A DNA stretch of 7,295 nucleotides from positions 1 to 7,295 of the forward strand of contig JAEZCD010000174.1 in NCBI GenBank assembly GCA_023430145.1, given 5' to 3'. A program made the position numbers and the translations under genes. Below the pieces are notes generated by a model. It had not been told where the DNA came from. It saw nothing but the letters and a program-made list of their open reading frames with translations, and made no database searches. Every line of letters starts with the position of its first letter. The first letter of the stretch is position 1. This document shows positions 1 through 5,494 of the stretch, one piece after another. This DNA is from Pseudomonadota bacterium. GTDB lineage: Bacteria; Pseudomonadota; Alphaproteobacteria; Rhizobiales; Methylopilaceae.

Positions 1-2
1 CC

Positions 3-70
3 GCTCGACCGCAGGATCCAACTTCTTCTTCCCGCCGCAAAGAATGGATCCTGCGGTCGAGCCGCAGGAT
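3..70. repeat. Intergenic palindromic repeat with three copies of a 9-mer
   Basis: Positions 3-20 and 45-62 form a perfect 18-bp inverted repeat (arm GCTCGACCGCAGGATCCA) around a 24-nt spacer. A second, mutually exclusive stem pairs ATCCTGCGG at 48-56 with CCGCAGGAT at 62-70 around the loop TCGAG. The 9-mer CCGCAGGAT thus occurs three times: 9-17, 48-56 (inverted) and 62-70. Similar GGATCC/GGATGACG palindromes are common between genes in Hyphomicrobiales; that family resemblance is from memory. The element lies downstream of the dehydrogenase gene and may be cut by the window edge. Confidence 0.75.
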
Positions 71-198
71 GACGCGGAGGGTGGGACGTCGCAGAGCGTG
101 GAACGATGCGGAGTATGCGGGCACGGCCCGGCGTTCGGCGGCGTGTTCGTGCCCGATTCATGAGCCGAGAAGACCCACCCGACGGAGGGGAGCGCCCC
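71..198. other. Non-coding stretch downstream of the dehydrogenase gene
   Basis: I see no convincing gene here. Short open frames exist, but they lack a ribosome binding site and have arginine-rich shadow composition. An 8-bp inverted repeat (CGGGCACG at 118-125, CGTGCCCG at 148-155) flanks a 22-nt loop. It may add structure to the 3' end of the minus-strand transcript. Confidence 0.5.
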
Positions 199-200
199 TC
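185..200 (-). terminator. Possible weak hairpin at the end of the dehydrogenase gene
   Basis: A 6-bp GC-rich stem (GAGGGG at 185-190, CCCCTC at 195-200) with a 4-nt loop overlaps the TGA stop codon of the dehydrogenase. There is no U-run after it on the minus strand, so it is not a textbook intrinsic terminator. It is recorded only because it closes the five-gene minus-strand group. Confidence 0.25.
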
Positions 201-1245
201 ACCCCGGCGTCAGCACCACCTTCATGCTCTGCCGGCGGTCGAGTGCGAGGCCGAGCGCCTCGGCGGCGCCGGAGAGCGGCCGTCGCGCGGTGACGATGGC
301 GAGCGGGTCGACCCGGCCCTCGCCGATCAGCTGCACGGCGCGCAGGAACTCGTCGCCGAAGCGGAACGAGCCGCGGAAGTCGAGCTCCTTGGCCATGATC
401 GCGTTGACCGGCGCCTGGATGTTCCCGCCCGGCAGGTTGCCTATCTGCACCACCGTGCCGCCGCGGCGGACGCTGCCGATGGCCGAGGCGACGCCGGCCG
501 GCACGCCCGTCACCTCGAAGGCGACGTCGAAGCCGATCGCCGCCGCGAGCTGCCGCAGCTTCTCGTCGCCGCCGGCGACGTCGACGATGTGGTCGGCCCC
601 GAGCCGGCGGGCGAAATCGAGCGGTGCCGGGGCGATGTCGGCGACCGCGATCTCGGAGACGCCGGCGAGCTTGGCGGCGAGCATCGTCAGGAGGCCGATC
701 GGCCCGGCGCCGAGGATCAGCGCCTTCTTGCCGGAGACGTCGCCGGCGCGGGCGACGGCGTGCAGGCAGACGGCGAGCGGTTCGGCCAGCGCCGCGGCCT
801 CGAACGGCACGTGATCGGGGATCGGCACGCACTGCTCGGGGATGGCGTCGAAGAAGCTCGCGAAACCGCCCTGCATGTGCGGCGTCTTCGAGGCCGAGCC
901 CATGAAGTAGATGTTCTCGCAGAGGTTCTTCCGCCCCTCGCGGCAGCGCGCGCAGTGGCCGCACCAGCGCGAGGGGTTGATCGCCACCCGCTCGCCGATG
1001 CTGTGGCCGGAAACGCCGGCGCCGAGCTCGGCGATGGTGCCGGCGATCTCGTGGCCGAGCACCAGCGGCTCGGTGACGACGAAGTCGCCGGTCCGGGCAT
1101 GGCGGAAATAGTGCATGTCGGAGCCGCAGATGCCGCCGGCGCCGAAGGCGACGCGCACCATGCCGGGCGCGAGGGGAGGCAGATCGCGCTCCAGCAGGCG
1201 GAGATCTTCGACCCCGTAGAGGGTCGCGGCGAGTGCAGTGCTCAT
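199..1245 (-). CDS. idnD: Zinc- and NAD-dependent dehydrogenase, L-idonate 5-dehydrogenase type
   Basis: This 348-residue protein is a medium-chain zinc alcohol dehydrogenase, and the length is normal for the family. Catalytic zinc ligands are visible: C40 in GGICGSD, H65-E66 in LGHE, and E155 in LAEPLAV. Structural zinc is held by C95, C98, C101 and C109. The Rossmann motif GAGPIG is at 179-184, and D203 at the end of the second strand suggests NAD rather than NADP. INPS, FMGSAS and RGSFRF match what I recall of E. coli IdnD, which interconverts L-idonate and 5-keto-D-gluconate in the cytoplasm. The ATG lies inside the dctM stop (ATGA overlap, 1242-1245) with only a weak Shine-Dalgarno, so translation is probably coupled to dctM. 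The class is certain. The substrate is inferred, and another polyol or hydroxy acid such as tartrate is possible given the neighbours. Confidence 0.85.
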   Translation of the reverse strand: MSTALAATLYGVEDLRLLERDLPPLAPGMVRVAFGAGGICGSDMHYFRHARTGDFVVTEPLVLGHEIAGTIAELGAGVSGHSIGERVAINPSRWCGHCARCREGRKNLCENIYFMGSASKTPHMQGGFASFFDAIPEQCVPIPDHVPFEAAALAEPLAVCLHAVARAGDVSGKKALILGAGPIGLLTMLAAKLAGVSEIAVADIAPAPLDFARRLGADHIVDVAGGDEKLRQLAAAIGFDVAFEVTGVPAGVASAIGSVRRGGTVVQIGNLPGGNIQAPVNAIMAKELDFRGSFRFGDEFLRAVQLIGEGRVDPLAIVTARRPLSGAAEALGLALDRRQSMKVVLTPG

Positions 1246-2648
1246 CGAACCAGTCCCATCGTGCGCGGCAGCCAGAGCGTCAGCTCCGGGATGAAGGTGA
1301 TGGCGGCGAGCGCGATGAACAACGGCACCAGCCAGGGCAGGATGGCCATCGTCGTCTGCTCCACCGACAGCTTGGAGATTCGCGACAGCACGAAGAGCAC
1401 CATGCCGAGCGGCGGATGCAAGAGGCCGATCATCAGGTTCAGCGTCATGATGAGCCCGAAGTGGATCGGGTCGATGCCGAGCTTCAGCGCGATCGGCAAC
1501 AGGATCGGCACGACGATGGTGATGGCGGCGATCGTGTCGAGGAAGCATCCGATGAACAAGAGCAGGACGTTGACGAGGATCAGGAAGACCCACTTGTTGT
1601 CGGTCACCGACAGCACGAAGTCGGACAGGATGGCGGCGGTCTGCGAGACCGTCAGCAGCCAGGCGAAGATCGAGGCCGCGGTGACGATGAACAGCACCGA
1701 GGCGGTCGTCTCGATGGTGTCGAAGGTCGCCTTGGCGAGCGTCTTCAGCGTCATCGAGCGGTAGCGCACGAGGCCGAGGAACAAGGACCAGATCACCGCC
1801 GCCGCGGCCGCCTCGGTCGGCGTGAACCAGCCGAGCGTCATGCCGCCGATCAGGATCACCGGCGTCATCATCGCCATGACGGCGGAGAACTTGAACACGT
1901 AGTCGAGCACGAGCAGGGCGGCGAGCGTCGCGAAGATGGCGACGTTCTCGGACAGGCCGGCCCACACGAGCAGGTAGGCGACGACCGGGAAGCCGAGCAC
2001 GATGGCGATCTCGAGGCCCGCCTCGCCGACCGCGCGCAGGGAGAAGGGCGTGTCCGAGCCCCAGCCGTAGCGCCGGGCGAAATAGGCGACGGTGAGCATC
2101 ATGAAGGCCGTCATCAGGAAGCCCGGCACGAGGCCGCCGAGGAACAGCGCACCGATCGAGGTGTTGGCCATCATGCCGTAGATGACGAAGGGCAGCGACG
2201 GCGGGATGATCGGCCCGAGCGTCGCCGAGGCGGCCGTCACCCCAACCGCGACCTCGGTCGGATAGCCGTGGTCCTTCATCGCCTTGATCTCGATCGTGCC
2301 GATGCCGGCGGCGTCGGCGATCGCCGTGCCGGACATGCCCGAGAAGATCACCGAGCCGACGATGTTCACCTGCGCGAGGCCGCCGCGCATCCAGCCGACG
2401 AGGGCGAGCGCAAAGCTGTAGATGCGCCCGGTGACGCCGGCGATGTTCATGAGGTTGCCGGCGAGGATGAAGAACGGCACCGCCAAGAGGGGAAAGCTCT
2501 CGACGCCGGCAATCATGCGCTGGGCGAGGATGACGTCCGGCGCGACGCCGTAGATGAGCAGATAGGCGAGGCTGGCGACGGCCATCGACAGCGCCACCGG
2601 CAAGCCGAGCACCATGAGGCCGAGGAAGGAGCCGAGCAGCAGCAGCAT
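1242..2648 (-). CDS. dctM: TRAP transporter large membrane subunit (DctM family)
   Basis: This 468-residue, very hydrophobic protein is the ion-coupled translocation subunit of a TRAP transporter in the inner membrane. Family motifs occur in order: PLLAVPFFILAGNLM at 53-67, SGMSGTAIADAAGIGTI at 103-119, GPIIPPSLPFVIYG at 145-158, GWFTPTEAAA at 273-282, GCFLDTIAAITIVVPILLP near 367-385, and HPPLG at 411-415. It is about 40 residues longer than the usual 425-430. The excess lies between about 205 and 260 and looks like two extra membrane segments (about 212-231 and 236-252). The ATG at 2648 follows the dctQ stop by 3 nt, with GGAGG (2661-2657) 8 nt upstream inside dctQ. The stop overlaps the start of the dehydrogenase. 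Family assignment is very secure; substrate cannot be read from this subunit. Confidence 0.95.
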   Translation of the reverse strand: MLLLLGSFLGLMVLGLPVALSMAVASLAYLLIYGVAPDVILAQRMIAGVESFPLLAVPFFILAGNLMNIAGVTGRIYSFALALVGWMRGGLAQVNIVGSVIFSGMSGTAIADAAGIGTIEIKAMKDHGYPTEVAVGVTAASATLGPIIPPSLPFVIYGMMANTSIGALFLGGLVPGFLMTAFMMLTVAYFARRYGWGSDTPFSLRAVGEAGLEIAIVLGFPVVAYLLVWAGLSENVAIFATLAALLVLDYVFKFSAVMAMMTPVILIGGMTLGWFTPTEAAAAAVIWSLFLGLVRYRSMTLKTLAKATFDTIETTASVLFIVTAASIFAWLLTVSQTAAILSDFVLSVTDNKWVFLILVNVLLLFIGCFLDTIAAITIVVPILLPIALKLGIDPIHFGLIMTLNLMIGLLHPPLGMVLFVLSRISKLSVEQTTMAILPWLVPLFIALAAITFIPELTLWLPRTMGLVR

Positions 2649-2651
2649 GGC

Positions 2652-3230
2652 TCACGCCTCCGCGTCGTAGAAGGCTTCGGGGCGCTCGAGCACCGAATAG
2701 CCGCGCCGGAAATTCTCGATCGCCACCTGGACCGCCCGTATCGTCATCATCGCGAAGGCGGCGATGACCGCATAGAAGACGATCGCCTTCGGCAGCTGCA
2801 CGGTCACCATCATCTCGTCGGAGATGATCGAGGCGTATTTGTAGATCAGCCAGGTCGCATAGCCGAGGAAGCCGATGCGGACGAGGTCGACCAGCGTCGA
2901 CAGCGCCCGTCCGAGCGGATGCGGGACGTAGCGATAGAGGAAGTCGACCTGGATGTGCCGCGACTGCCGCACGCACATCGCCGAGCCGAGGAAGACGACG
3001 ACGACGAGGCAGTAGATGGCGATCTCCTCGGTCCAGGCGAGGCTGTCGTTCAGCACGTAACGCGTGAAGAACTGGGCGATGACGCAGCCGACCATCAGCC
3101 AGAAGACGACGAAGGTGATCCAGTCCTCGACCGCATAGCGCGAGAAGTCGACGACGTGCGGCACGTCGTCGAAGGTGTGCGCGATCTCCTCGCTCGTGAC
3201 CTGGGTGTGGATTTCGGGGGTGGTGGTCAC
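2652..3230 (-). CDS. dctQ: TRAP transporter small membrane subunit (DctQ family)
   Basis: The protein has 192 residues from the chosen GTG, with about four membrane segments (roughly 36-58, 68-86, 112-132 and 148-170). The DctQ signature is present: RYVLNDSLAWTEE at 57-69, then a hydrophobic stretch, G82, and RHIQVDF at 91-97. It partners DctM in the inner membrane to make the TRAP membrane complex. The frame is open upstream to an ATG at 3308, but that extension would be translated from the intergenic repeat. I prefer the GTG at 3230, which has a GAAAGG Shine-Dalgarno 10 nt upstream and gives the usual family length. It lies 3 nt before dctM and 277 nt after dctP, an unusually large internal gap. 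Confidence 0.93.
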   Translation of the reverse strand: MTTTPEIHTQVTSEEIAHTFDDVPHVVDFSRYAVEDWITFVVFWLMVGCVIAQFFTRYVLNDSLAWTEEIAIYCLVVVVFLGSAMCVRQSRHIQVDFLYRYVPHPLGRALSTLVDLVRIGFLGYATWLIYKYASIISDEMMVTVQLPKAIVFYAVIAAFAMMTIRAVQVAIENFRRGYSVLERPEAFYDAEA

Positions 3231-3240
3231 GCGGCGTGAG

Positions 3241-3246
3241 CCTTTC
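3241..3246 (-). promoter_or_regulatory. Ribosome binding site that decides the dctQ start
   Basis: The minus strand reads GAAAGG here, 10 nt before the GTG at 3230. It supports the shorter dctQ over the upstream ATG at 3308, which sits inside a repeated intergenic element. Confidence 0.5.
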
Positions 3247-3267
3247 GGTCGTGCGGGAGGAGGGTCG

Positions 3268-3293
3268 TCATTGCAAGCGAAGCGAAGCAATCC
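3268..3293. repeat. Small palindromic intergenic repeat (ATTGC...GCAAT)
   Basis: ATTGC at 3270-3274 pairs with GCAAT at 3287-3291 around AAGCGAAGCGAA. From memory, this matches a dispersed palindrome very common in Bradyrhizobium and related genomes, where it is usually written with GCGAGCGAAGCGAAGC. It abuts the double-hairpin repeat on its right, so the two may belong to one mosaic element. Confidence 0.6.
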
Positions 3294-3297
3294 TCTT

Positions 3298-3345
3298 CCC
3301 TCTCCCATGGGGAGAGGGTGCCCGCGGAGCGGGCGGGTGAGGGGG
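3298..3345 (+). repeat. 48-nt double-hairpin intergenic repeat, copy 1
   Basis: Hairpin one is a perfect 9-bp stem, CCCTCTCCC (3298-3306) with GGGAGAGGG (3310-3318), around the loop ATG. After TG comes hairpin two, CCCGC (3321-3325) with GCGGG (3329-3333), around GGA. The tail is CGGGTGAGGGGG. A second copy lies in inverted orientation at 3371-3418 with 40 of 48 positions identical. Such CTCTCCC...GTGAGGGG elements are dispersed between genes in Hyphomicrobiales. It sits between dctP and dctQ. Confidence 0.8.
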
Positions 3346-3370
3346 ACGGAGCTTCAGAACGAGCGCCGTA

Positions 3371-3418
3371 CCCCCTCATCCGGCCGCTTCGCGGCCACCT
3401 TCTCCCTCTGGGAGAAGG
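3371..3418 (-). repeat. 48-nt double-hairpin intergenic repeat, copy 2 (inverted)
   Basis: Read on the minus strand, it has a 9-bp stem CCTTCTCCC with GGGAGAAGG around AGA, then TG, then GCCGC with GCGGC around GAA, then CGGATGAGGGGG. It aligns end to end with copy 1 without gaps. The eight differences fall in loops, in the tail, or as paired compensating changes in the stems (positions 3/19 and 24/36 of the repeat). Copies 1 and 2 are 25 nt apart and inverted, so they could also pair with each other. Confidence 0.8.
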
Positions 3419-3455
3419 AGGGCGCGCCCAACTCGTAGTGATGCGCAGAGATGAC

Positions 3456-3488
3456 GCCGGCCCCATGCACGACGACACGGGGACCGGC
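3456..3488 (-). terminator. Strong stem-loop just after dctP (3' end protection or partial terminator)
   Basis: On the minus-strand transcript GCCGG, CCCC and GUG pair with CAU, GGGG and CCGGC. This gives a 12-bp stem with one bulged U, one G-U pair and an 8-nt loop. It begins 19 nt after the dctP stop codon. No U-run follows, so full rho-independent termination is not indicated. A role in stabilising or trimming the dctP message, or in partial read-through, fits its place between the binding-protein gene and the membrane genes. Confidence 0.5.
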
Positions 3489-3507
3489 GGACTTCACCAG
3501 CAGGCGC

Positions 3508-4491
3508 TCAGGCGCCCGGCGACTTCACCGCCTGGATACGGTCGTAGTCGGCGGGGTTGTAGCCGAACTGCTCGAAGGTGACGCCCTTCTTCACCGCGTC
3601 CTTGAACTCCTGCTTGTCGATCTCGGTGACCGAGATGCCCTTGTCCTTGAAGGTCTGGACCAGCTTCTGCTCGTTCTCCTGGATCTTCTTGGTCGCGCGG
3701 GCGGCCGCTTCCTGCGTCACCTCGACCAGGATCTTCTTGTCCTCGTCGGACAGCTTGTTCCAGAAGTGCTTGGCGGCGATGGTGTTCAGGTGGTCGACGA
3801 TGTGACCGGTGAGGATGATGTGCTTCTGCACCTCGTAGAACTTCTTCGCCTCGATGGTCGGCAGCGGGTTCTCCTGCGCCTCGACGGTGCCGTTCTGCAG
3901 CGCGAGGTAGACTTCCGCGAACGCGATCGGCGCGGTGTTGGCGCCGCAGGAGCGCGGCATGGCGAGGTAGGCCGGCACGTCCGGCACCCGCATCTTCAGG
4001 CCCTTCATGTCGGCGCACTTGGCGATCGGCTTGTTCGAGGTCGTGTGCCGGGTGCCGTAATAGGTGACGGCGAGGATCTTGTGGCCGGTCTTGTCCTCGT
4101 AGCCCTTGGTGAGATCCTTGAACACGTCGCTCTTCGTATAGGCGAGCAGGTGGTCCGGATCGCGGAAGATGAAGGGATAGTAGGTGATGCCGATCGGCGG
4201 ATAGGAGCGCGCGGCAAAACTTGAGCCGGAGATGATCATGTCGACCGAGCCGAGCGTCAGGCCCTGGTTGATGTCGGTCTCCTTGCCGAGCTGCGAGGCC
4301 GGAAACACCTCGATCTCGTAGCGGCCGTTGGTGCGCTTCTTGAACTCCTCTGCGGCCCACACCGACTCGGTGTGGAACGGCTCCGACACCTCGTAGACAT
4401 GCGCCCATTTCAGCTTCGTCTGCGCCATGGCGCCGCCCGAGAAGGCGGCGAGAGCGGCGGCGGCGGTCAGGCCGAGCAGGATGCGTTTCAT
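3508..4491 (-). CDS. dctP: TRAP transporter periplasmic solute-binding protein (DctP family)
   Basis: The protein has 327 residues and captures the substrate in the periplasm for delivery to DctQM. A Sec signal peptide covers residues 1-23: basic MKR, then an alanine- and leucine-rich core, with cleavage likely after AMA before QT. DctP hallmarks are present: YYGTRHTTSNKPI at 144-156, GLKMRVP at 164-170 with R168 as the conserved carboxylate-clamping arginine, FAEVYLALQNGTVEAQENP at 191-209, and LTGHIVD at 227-233. R168 implies an organic acid ligand. Automated pipelines often label relatives as sialic-acid SiaP, but nothing here supports sialic acid and the linked tarD suggests tartrate or a similar hydroxy acid. 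The ATG overlaps the gntR stop (ATGA). GGAGG (4503-4499) lies 7 nt upstream, inside gntR. Confidence 0.94.
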   Translation of the reverse strand: MKRILLGLTAAAALAAFSGGAMAQTKLKWAHVYEVSEPFHTESVWAAEEFKKRTNGRYEIEVFPASQLGKETDINQGLTLGSVDMIISGSSFAARSYPPIGITYYPFIFRDPDHLLAYTKSDVFKDLTKGYEDKTGHKILAVTYYGTRHTTSNKPIAKCADMKGLKMRVPDVPAYLAMPRSCGANTAPIAFAEVYLALQNGTVEAQENPLPTIEAKKFYEVQKHIILTGHIVDHLNTIAAKHFWNKLSDEDKKILVEVTQEAAARATKKIQENEQKLVQTFKDKGISVTEIDKQEFKDAVKKGVTFEQFGYNPADYDRIQAVKSPGA

Positions 4492-5261
4492 GCGTCTTCC
4501 TCCCTTGATCGTCGACTGTCGGGCCGCTTTCGGCCCTTTCCGCCGCCGGGGCGGCGAAGCTCCCTCGGCGAACCGTCGCCGAAGCTTTGCGAGAAGCGCT
4601 CGCCGGACCGGCGCAGATGGTCCTGCATGGCGCGCCGTGCGCCCTCGGCATCGCCGATGACGAGCGCCGCGAGCACGGCGCGATGCTCGCCGACCGCGGC
4701 GCGCCAGGTCTCGTTGGTCTCGAAGTAGCCGGCGAGGCGGTCGAAATAGGGCGTGATGCGCAGGTCGAACAGCTCGCCGACGACGCGCGCCAGCACGGCA
4801 TTGTCGAGCGAGGCGGCGAGCGTGACGTGGAATGCGCGATCGAGGCCGATCTGGCGCTTGCGGTCGGCCGCGGCCTCCATGCGCGTCAGGATGGTGCCGA
4901 GCGCCTCGATCTGTTCGGCGCAGATGCGCGGCGCGGCGGCGGCGGCGACGGCGCCCTCGACGAGCTCGCGGGCGGACAGGATGTCGAACGGGCCGTCGAG
5001 CGCCGGCGGGGCAGCGCGTGCCGGCGGCGCGCGCTCCTGCACGTAGATGCCGGAGCCGACGCGGATGCGCACCCGCCCCTCGACCTCGAGCGCGATCAGC
5101 GCCTCGCGGACGGTCGGGCGGGAGACGTGCAGCTGCTCGGCGAGCTCGCGCTCGGTCGGCAGCCGGGCGCCGGCCGGGAACTCACCGGATTCGATGAGTG
5201 CGCGCAGCTGGCTCGCCACCTGCCGGTACAGCCGACGTGGTTCGATGATCGCGAGCGGCAA
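4488..5261 (-). CDS. GntR-family transcriptional regulator with FCD ligand-binding domain
   Basis: A 257-residue protein from the chosen TTG. Residues 10-75 form the GntR winged helix (LYRQVASQLRALI, LPTERELAEQLHVSRPTVREAL, then GRVRIRVGSGIYV). Residues about 95-225 are an all-helical FCD domain whose metal and ligand site is visible as D141, H145, H193 and H215. FCD regulators usually bind small organic acids and repress catabolic operons until the ligand arrives. An in-frame TTG at 5309 would add 16 mostly basic residues. The TTG at 5261 is better, with GGGAGGGG (5271-5278) 9 nt upstream and a start, LPLAIIEPRRLYRQV, that fits the family. As first gene of the minus-strand group it probably controls its own operon and the divergent one. 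The basic tail (230-257) is unusual, and its last codons contain the dctP ribosome binding site. Confidence 0.92.
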   Translation of the reverse strand: MPLAIIEPRRLYRQVASQLRALIESGEFPAGARLPTERELAEQLHVSRPTVREALIALEVEGRVRIRVGSGIYVQERAPPARAAPPALDGPFDILSARELVEGAVAAAAAPRICAEQIEALGTILTRMEAAADRKRQIGLDRAFHVTLAASLDNAVLARVVGELFDLRITPYFDRLAGYFETNETWRAAVGEHRAVLAALVIGDAEGARRAMQDHLRRSGERFSQSFGDGSPRELRRPGGGKGRKRPDSRRSREEDA

Positions 5262-5302
5262 GCCTCGGCGCCCCTCCCGGAGCCGGCGGCTTCGTCGCCG
5301 CC

Positions 5303-5320
5303 TGGTCAATTGGACAGACC
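5303..5320. promoter_or_regulatory. Candidate operator for the GntR/FCD regulator
   Basis: TGGTCAATTGGACA (5303-5316) is an imperfect palindrome centred on CAATTG (5307-5312). It overlaps an outer inverted pair GGTC (5304-5307) and GACC (5317-5320). This AT-richer, dyad-symmetric patch lies about 40 bp upstream of the regulator's start, where an autoregulatory site would be expected. FadR-type regulators generally bind short TGGT/ACCA- or TTGT/ACAA-type dyads. The assignment rests on position and symmetry only. Confidence 0.35.
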
Positions 5321-5328
5321 TTTTCGCC

Positions 5329-5357
5329 TCTTTCCGACACCTTCCCTAGGTTGTCAA
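5329..5357 (-). promoter_or_regulatory. Possible promoter of the gntR-dctPQM-dehydrogenase group
   Basis: The minus strand has a perfect TTGACA at 5357-5352, but the hexamer 17 nt downstream (GAAAGA, 5334-5329) is a poor -10. Transcription from here would run through the candidate operator at 5303-5320 before reaching gntR. The same element read on the plus strand is TTGTCAAT (5351-5358), so it could instead be a second regulator half-site: ATTGAC also occurs in the operator 48 bp away. Confidence 0.25.
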
Positions 5358-5392
5358 TCCCACGGCCGGCGGATCGCGGCTCCGTCGCGCCC

Positions 5393-5441
5393 GGCCCTCC
5401 GCTCCTGTACGGTCGGCGAGCGGAGAGCGAGGGGGAGGGCC
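5393..5441 (+). promoter_or_regulatory. Overlapping inverted repeats upstream of the GYD gene
   Basis: CTCCGCTC (5397-5404) pairs with GAGCGGAG (5418-5425). GGCCCTCC (5393-5400) pairs with GGAGGGCC (5434-5441). The two 8-bp stems share 5397-5400, so they are mutually exclusive. They lie 54 nt or more before the GYD start and may be in its leader. Chance pairing is a real possibility in DNA this rich in GC. Confidence 0.3.
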
Positions 5442-5494
5442 GCGTCCCGCCCCCGTCGTGAGCCGCGGCGCAGGACAGGATAAGGAGGACGATC

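Noticed and set aside
106..1764. Plus-strand open frame of 552 codons opposite the dehydrogenase and part of dctM
   Set aside because: It has shadow composition, crosses the ends of two well-supported minus-strand genes, and matches no family I recognise.
199..2976. Apparent 925-codon fusion protein on the minus strand
   Set aside because: Only the last 348 residues are real (the dehydrogenase). The upstream part is an off-frame reading of dctM and dctQ. No fusion exists: each has its own start and stop.
1233..3239. Plus-strand open frame of 668 codons opposite dctM and dctQ
   Set aside because: It is rich in D, R, E, H and G with no domain, no ribosome binding site and no hydrophobic core. 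It is the antisense shadow of high-GC coding DNA.
3231..3308. Longer dctQ starting at the ATG at 3308
   Set aside because: The added 26 residues come from the intergenic repeat (LLRFACND is a typical translated repeat), and the GTG at 3230 has a ribosome binding site and gives normal length.
3268..3418. CRISPR array or insertion-sequence ends
   Set aside because: There are only two copies, inverted and not direct, with no regular spacers, no transposase and no target-site duplication visible. They fit dispersed intergenic palindromic elements.
3508..4491. Sialic acid specificity for the TRAP binding protein
   Set aside because: The conserved arginine and general fold are common to many acid-binding DctP proteins. 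No sialic acid catabolic gene (aldolase, epimerase, kinase) is nearby.
5262..5309. Longer gntR starting at the TTG at 5309
   Set aside because: It adds 16 mostly basic residues, runs through the candidate operator, and the TTG at 5261 has a much better-placed ribosome binding site.
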